DNA of 64,000 nt from Oleiphilaceae bacterium (lineage in GTDB: Bacteria > Pseudomonadota > Gammaproteobacteria > Pseudomonadales > Oleiphilaceae), in NCBI GenBank assembly GCA_018334495.1, contig JAGXLV010000002.1, positions 39,382 through 103,381 of the forward strand. The letters run 5' to 3'. The position numbers were made by a program, and so were the translations under genes. Below are positions 60,288 through 64,000 of this stretch, piece by piece; positions within the stretch are counted from its first letter, which is position 1, and each line of letters starts with the position of its first letter. A model generated the notes under the pieces. The model had not been told where the DNA came from and made no database searches. It was given only the letters and a program-made list of their open reading frames with translations.

Positions 60288-61670
60288 CTACATACCGCCA
60301 AAAGGCGGCTTGCCACCGCCTCCGGGCGGCATCATACCCTGCATTCCGCGCATCATGTTGGCCATTCCGCCCTTCTTGCCAAATTTCTTCATCATCTTCT
60401 GCATTTGCTTGTGCTGCTTGAGCAGCCGGTTGACATCCTGGATCTGGGCGCCCGACCCTCCGGCTATACGCCGCTTGCGCGAGTTGTTGATTACATCGGG
60501 ATAACGGCGCTCTTTGGGCGTCATGGAACAGATGATCGCCTCCAGTTGCCCCATGCTTTTATCGTTGACCTGCGACTGGGCGGCCTGAGCCATCTGGCCC
60601 ATGCCGGGCAATTTGTCCAGCAAGCCGCCAACACCGCCCATACTTTTCATCTGCTGAAGCTGGTCGCGGAAGTCTTCCAGATCGAAACTTTTACCTTTCT
60701 TGATCTTGCGGGAAAGCTTATCCGCCTTCTTTTTATCAATGGTGCGCTCAGCCTCTTCAATAAGAGAAAGCACATCGCCCATGCCCAGAATCCGCGAGGC
60801 CACGCGATCCGGATGAAACGGCTCCAGGGCGTCGACTTTTTCGCCGACACCCAGGAACTTGATGGGCTTGCCGGTAATATGGCGAACCGACAGGGCCGCG
60901 CCACCGCGAGCGTCACCATCCGTCTTGGTGAGCACCACGCCGGTGAGCGGCAGAGCATCACTGAAGGCCTTGGCGGTATTGGCCGCATCCTGACCCGTCA
61001 TGGCGTCGACAACGAACAGCGTTTCCGTGGGATTGACGGCCTTATGAAGCCGCCCTATCTCATCCATCATCTGCTCATCGATATTAAGCCGGCCGGCGGT
61101 GTCCAGAATGACGACATCAATGTGTTTCTTGCGGGCGGCATCCATCGCCCCCTCGGCGATGGCAACAGGATCCTGATCCGCTGTGCTGGGATGAAAATTA
61201 ACACCGACCTCATTGGCCAGCGTTTCCAGTTGGCGGATTGCGGCAGGGCGATAGACGTCGGCGCTGACCACCAGTACCGATTTTTTCTCGCGCTCTTTCA
61301 GATAACGCGCAAGCTTGGCTACCGTGGTGGTTTTACCCGCGCCCTGAAGGCCCGCCATCATGATGACGGCCGGCGGCCGAACAGCCAGGTTAAGCTTCTC
61401 GGCGCCTGAGCCCATAACCCGCTCAAGCTCCTCCTGGACCACTCGGACAAAAACCTGCCCGGGGGTCAGGCTACGCTTGACTTCCTGGCCAATGGCGCGC
61501 TCCCGAACGCCTTCGATAAAGGCTTTGACAACGGGCAAGGCGACATCCGCCTCCAACAACGCCATGCGGACTTCCCGCAGCGTTTCCTTTATATTGTCGT
61601 CGGTAAGCCGGGCCTGGCCTGAAATTTTTTTCAGACTCCCGGAAAGTCGGTCGGTCAGGTTCTCAAACAT
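60288..61670 (-). CDS. ffh: Signal recognition particle protein Ffh
   Basis: 460 residues. The N and G domains (about 1-295) include GTPase motifs GLQGAGKTT, DTAGRL and TKTDGD, and the C-terminal M domain is methionine- and glycine-rich (MQKMMKKFGKKGGMANMMRG onward), ending in GGGGKPPFGGM. It targets inner-membrane proteins with 4.5S RNA and FtsY. ATG 61670 is chosen by alignment with MFDNLTDRLS of other Ffh proteins; a GTG five codons earlier is in frame. Divergent from ypjD. Confidence 0.97.
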   Translation of the reverse strand: MFENLTDRLSGSLKKISGQARLTDDNIKETLREVRMALLEADVALPVVKAFIEGVRERAIGQEVKRSLTPGQVFVRVVQEELERVMGSGAEKLNLAVRPPAVIMMAGLQGAGKTTTVAKLARYLKEREKKSVLVVSADVYRPAAIRQLETLANEVGVNFHPSTADQDPVAIAEGAMDAARKKHIDVVILDTAGRLNIDEQMMDEIGRLHKAVNPTETLFVVDAMTGQDAANTAKAFSDALPLTGVVLTKTDGDARGGAALSVRHITGKPIKFLGVGEKVDALEPFHPDRVASRILGMGDVLSLIEEAERTIDKKKADKLSRKIKKGKSFDLEDFRDQLQQMKSMGGVGGLLDKLPGMGQMAQAAQSQVNDKSMGQLEAIICSMTPKERRYPDVINNSRKRRIAGGSGAQIQDVNRLLKQHKQMQKMMKKFGKKGGMANMMRGMQGMMPPGGGGKPPFGGM

Positions 61671-61825
61671 GGCGTTATTCAGCACTCCCTGATGGTGACG
61701 GAACCGGTTGATTCCGGTTGCACTATCACGACATTATACCCAGACTGGCGCTTTGAAACGACCGGGCCGGTCAATTCACCGGGCCTGCATGATCATGAAA
61801 ACTGCAACTTGACTTAAAGGATGTC

Positions 61826-62632
61826 ATGGGAACCCTGATTCTCGCGGTCACCACACTTTTTCTCTACAGCATCGGAACCGCGCTACAAGCACTCAGTTTC
61901 CGTGGCAAGGTCCATACCAGCAATGCCGTAATAACGCTTATCGGCATTCTGGCGTTAATCAGTCATGGCGCCCTGATATGGGAAACCATACGGGCGCAGG
62001 GTGCCTTGAATCTGGGTTTTTTTCAAAGCGCCGTTCTTATTGCCTGGCTAATCGTGGCTCTGTTGCTGGCTCTCAATCTGCGCAAACCCGTACAAAATCT
62101 TTTTCTGGTCATCTACCCGATGGCTGGCCTCAGCATTATTTTTACGCTTATTTTTTCGGCTCCACCGCGCTTCATATCACCGGATAACTGGGGACTGCTC
62201 TCCCATATCGCGCTGTCCGTCACGGCCTACAGCCTTTTCACGCTGGCCGCCGTTCAGGCGCTGCTGCTGTATGTGCAGAACCGACAGCTCAAACATAACT
62301 ACAACAGCCTTCTTGTGCGAAACCTCCCGCCCTTGCAGACCATGGAATCCCTACTTTTTGAACTGGTCTGGGCCGGCGTCATCCTGCTGACGCTAGCCAT
62401 TGTCACCGGCGCTTTGTTCGTGAATGACCTCTTTGCCCAACATCTGGCCCACAAGACACTGTTTTCACTCATCTCCTGGGCGGTTTTTGTAGGGCTACTG
62501 ATTGGCCGCTACGCCCAGGGTTGGCGCGGTGTAACCGCAAGCCGATGGACTCTGGCCGGCTGCCTGCTCCTGATGATTGGCTTCTTTGGCAGCAAATTCG
62601 TGCTGGAGCTGCTTTTCAAGCAGGGGGGCTGA
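61826..62632 (+). CDS. ypjD: YpjD/CcsA-like cytochrome c assembly family membrane protein
   Basis: 268 residues with about eight transmembrane helices. The cytochrome c assembly (CcsA-type) segment covers the C-terminal two-thirds, with LGFFQSAVLIAWLI, LSHIALSVTAYSLFTLAAVQALLL and HLAHKTLFSLISWAVF containing conserved His residues. The tryptophan-rich heme-handling motif of true CcsA is not clear, so heme export is not assured. It is divergent from ffh and followed by yfjD after about 100 bp, the same order as in Escherichia coli (ffh-ypjD-yfjD). Confidence 0.85.
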   Translation: MGTLILAVTTLFLYSIGTALQALSFRGKVHTSNAVITLIGILALISHGALIWETIRAQGALNLGFFQSAVLIAWLIVALLLALNLRKPVQNLFLVIYPMAGLSIIFTLIFSAPPRFISPDNWGLLSHIALSVTAYSLFTLAAVQALLLYVQNRQLKHNYNSLLVRNLPPLQTMESLLFELVWAGVILLTLAIVTGALFVNDLFAQHLAHKTLFSLISWAVFVGLLIGRYAQGWRGVTASRWTLAGCLLLMIGFFGSKFVLELLFKQGG

Positions 62633-62657
62633 TTCTTCCGTTTTCCGAATCAGCCCC
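62625..62657 (+). terminator. Hairpin overlapping the ypjD stop codon
   Basis: GGGGCTGATTC (62625-62635) pairs perfectly over 11 bp with GAATCAGCCCC (62647-62657), loop 11 nt. The ypjD stop TGA is within the first arm. No T tract follows, so it may be a 3'-end stabiliser or a weak terminator; a downstream gene (yfjD) is on the same strand and may still be partly co-transcribed. Confidence 0.45.
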
Positions 62658-62670
62658 GCCGGCGCCAGCA

Positions 62671-62699
62671 TTGACACATGTGGCCGATAGCCCTAGGTT
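62671..62699 (+). promoter_or_regulatory. Weak candidate promoter for yfjD
   Basis: TTGACA (62671-62676) is a perfect -35 and TAGGTT (62694-62699) is a poor -10 at 17-bp spacing, 34 bp before the TTG start of yfjD. Confidence 0.3.
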
Positions 62700-62732
62700 T
62701 CTCACGTACCCACGGATAAAGGACTTGTTTTC

Positions 62733-64000
62733 TTGAACGAGGCATCGCTGACAGTGCTGTTCACTGTGCTGGTAGGACTCATCATTCTGTCCGCATTCTT
62801 CTCCAGCTCGGAAACGGGCATGATGTCCCTGAATCGGTACCGCCTGAAGCATCTCGCAAAAACCGGTCACAAAGGCGCGCAACGCGCCAATAACCTGCTC
62901 AAGCGCACGGATCAATTGATCGGTGTCATTCTGATCGGCAATAACTTCGTCAATATCCTGGCCTCGGCCATCGCCACGGTGATTGCTATCCGGATCTGGG
63001 GGGACGCTGGCATTGCCATCGCCACGGTGTCGCTCACGGTTGTCATTCTGATCTTCGCGGAAGTAACGCCAAAAACCCTTGCGGCGCTGTTCCCGGAGAA
63101 AATCGCGTTCCCAGCCAGCTACATCTACGGCCCCCTTTTGAAGGTTTTGTGGCCGCTTGTCTGGTTTGTCAACCTGTTCACCGGGATAATACTCAAGCTT
63201 ATCGGCGCCTCCGCGACCGACACCGAACAGGATCACCTGAGCCGGGAGGAACTGCGAACCCTCGTCAACGAGGCTGGCGCACTGATACCCAGCAGGCACA
63301 AGGACATGCTTGTCAGCATCCTGGATCTGGAAAAAGTGACTGTTAACGACATTATGGTGCCGCGCAACGAGGTCGTTGGCATTGACCTTGACGATGACAT
63401 TGACGCAATCATCAGGCAAATGCGGACCAGCCAGCATACGCGGATTCCCGTTTTCAAGGGTGACATCAATAACATCCAGGGGATGCTTCACCTGCGTAAT
63501 ACTTCCAAACTGCTCCTGCACGACGAAATAACCAAAGCCATGATCCTGCAACTGTGTCGTGAGCCCTTCTTTATCCCCGAAAGCACGCCATTGAATACCC
63601 AACTGGTGAACTTTCAAACGGCCAAACGTCGCATTGGCATTGTCGTGGATGAATACGGCGACGTCATGGGCATCGCCACCCTGGAAGATATCCTGGAAGA
63701 GATTGTGGGCGAATTCACCACTGACTATGCCGCCACCAGCCCTGATGTGATTCCGCAAAAAGACGGCACCTTCATTATTGACGGCGCGGCGGCGGTCAGA
63801 ACCATCAACAAGACCCTGGGCTGGAAACTGCCCACCGATGGCCCCAAAACCCTGAACGGCCTGATTACCCAGGAACTGGAAAACATTCCCGAAACCAACG
63901 TGTGCCTCAAGGTGTCGGGGCACCGGGTGGAGGTCCTGCAAATCAAGGATAATGTCGTCAAAGCAGCTATTGTTCACCCCAAACCACGCCGGAAAAAACG
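62733..64000 (+). CDS. yfjD: YfjD/CorB family membrane protein with DUF21 and CBS domains, C-terminus beyond the right edge
   Basis: 422 residues are visible and no stop is reached by the window end. An N-terminal DUF21 (CNNM) membrane domain (about 5-190) is followed by a CBS pair (about 200-325, IVDLEKVTVNDIMVPRNEVVG and RRIGIVVDEYGDVMGI in part) and a CorC_HlyC domain. Members have been linked to magnesium/cobalt efflux. The TTG at 62733 has AAAGGA 9 nt upstream and no ATG is near. It follows ypjD, the conserved order. Because the final residues RRKKR are close to the usual end (about 420), only a few residues are missing. Confidence 0.92.
   Translation, partial: MNEASLTVLFTVLVGLIILSAFFSSSETGMMSLNRYRLKHLAKTGHKGAQRANNLLKRTDQLIGVILIGNNFVNILASAIATVIAIRIWGDAGIAIATVSLTVVILIFAEVTPKTLAALFPEKIAFPASYIYGPLLKVLWPLVWFVNLFTGIILKLIGASATDTEQDHLSREELRTLVNEAGALIPSRHKDMLVSILDLEKVTVNDIMVPRNEVVGIDLDDDIDAIIRQMRTSQHTRIPVFKGDINNIQGMLHLRNTSKLLLHDEITKAMILQLCREPFFIPESTPLNTQLVNFQTAKRRIGIVVDEYGDVMGIATLEDILEEIVGEFTTDYAATSPDVIPQKDGTFIIDGAAAVRTINKTLGWKLPTDGPKTLNGLITQELENIPETNVCLKVSGHRVEVLQIKDNVVKAAIVHPKPRRKK

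Noticed and set aside
60111..61409. 432-residue open frame antisense to ffh
   Set aside because: Antisense shadow of the Ffh gene; no homologous features.
62616..63977. 453-residue open frame antisense to yfjD
   Set aside because: The plus-strand yfjD reading has DUF21, CBS and CorC features throughout and reaches the window edge; the antisense frame has none.

Overview
The window is an ordinary, gene-dense chromosome segment of a GC-rich gammaproteobacterium. The gene content and local gene orders look like Marinobacter or a close relative of Pseudomonas: algU-mucA-mucB-mucC-mucD divergent from nadB; gacS next to cysM-rlmD-relA-mazG; xerD-dsbC-hom-thrC-recJ-prfB-lysS; and ffh-rpsP-rimM-trmD-rplS next to ypjD and yfjD. 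The genus is inferred from remembered gene orders, not from a search. No rRNA, tRNA, insertion sequence, prophage, CRISPR array or plasmid-type gene was seen. About 60 protein genes account for nearly all of the sequence, and only three gene-free stretches exceed 300 bp.

Layout. 1-9.4 kb is accessory metabolism: a short-chain dehydrogenase (cut by the left edge) with an acyl-CoA dehydrogenase, a divergent LysR regulator, a small membrane protein, an EAL phosphodiesterase, a tartrate/malate-type dehydrogenase, a D-2-hydroxyacid dehydrogenase, an aminotransferase and three small conserved proteins. 9.5-14.1 kb has a LuxR-type response regulator downstream of acs, then nudC-murI. 14.2-23.2 kb has plsB, the adk-tsaB-uppP-(small protein)-rsmJ series and ppc. 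23.3-24.0 kb holds two small convergent genes that are paralogues of each other. 24.2-32.7 kb is stringent response and global regulation (mazG, relA, rlmD, cysM, gacS). 32.7-38.9 kb is the lepA-lepB-DUF4845-rnc-era-recO-pdxJ operon. 39.2-43.5 kb is the complete AlgU/RpoE envelope-stress operon. Then come nadB, sdhE, a YgfX-like gene, ygfZ and an HDOD gene on the plus strand. From 48 to 61.7 kb almost everything is on the minus strand: ung, lysS, prfB, recJ, thrC, hom, dsbC, xerD, rplS, trmD, rimM, rpsP, ffh. ypjD and yfjD (cut by the right edge) close the window.

How it fits together. Several blocks link envelope and translation functions: AlgU with its anti-sigma and protease controls, signal peptidase, UppP and PlsB for envelope building, and SRP, RNase III, Era, LepA, RimM, TrmD, S16 and L19 for ribosome and membrane targeting. 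RelA and GacS are global switches lying close together. The most informative sequence-level observations are the programmed +1 frameshift in prfB, a TTAG/CTAA palindromic element upstream of acs beside a response regulator gene, a sigma-E-like promoter for algU in the divergent algU-nadB gap, and the facing pair of small paralogues at 23.3-24.0 kb. I found no clear candidate for a wholly new multi-gene system.
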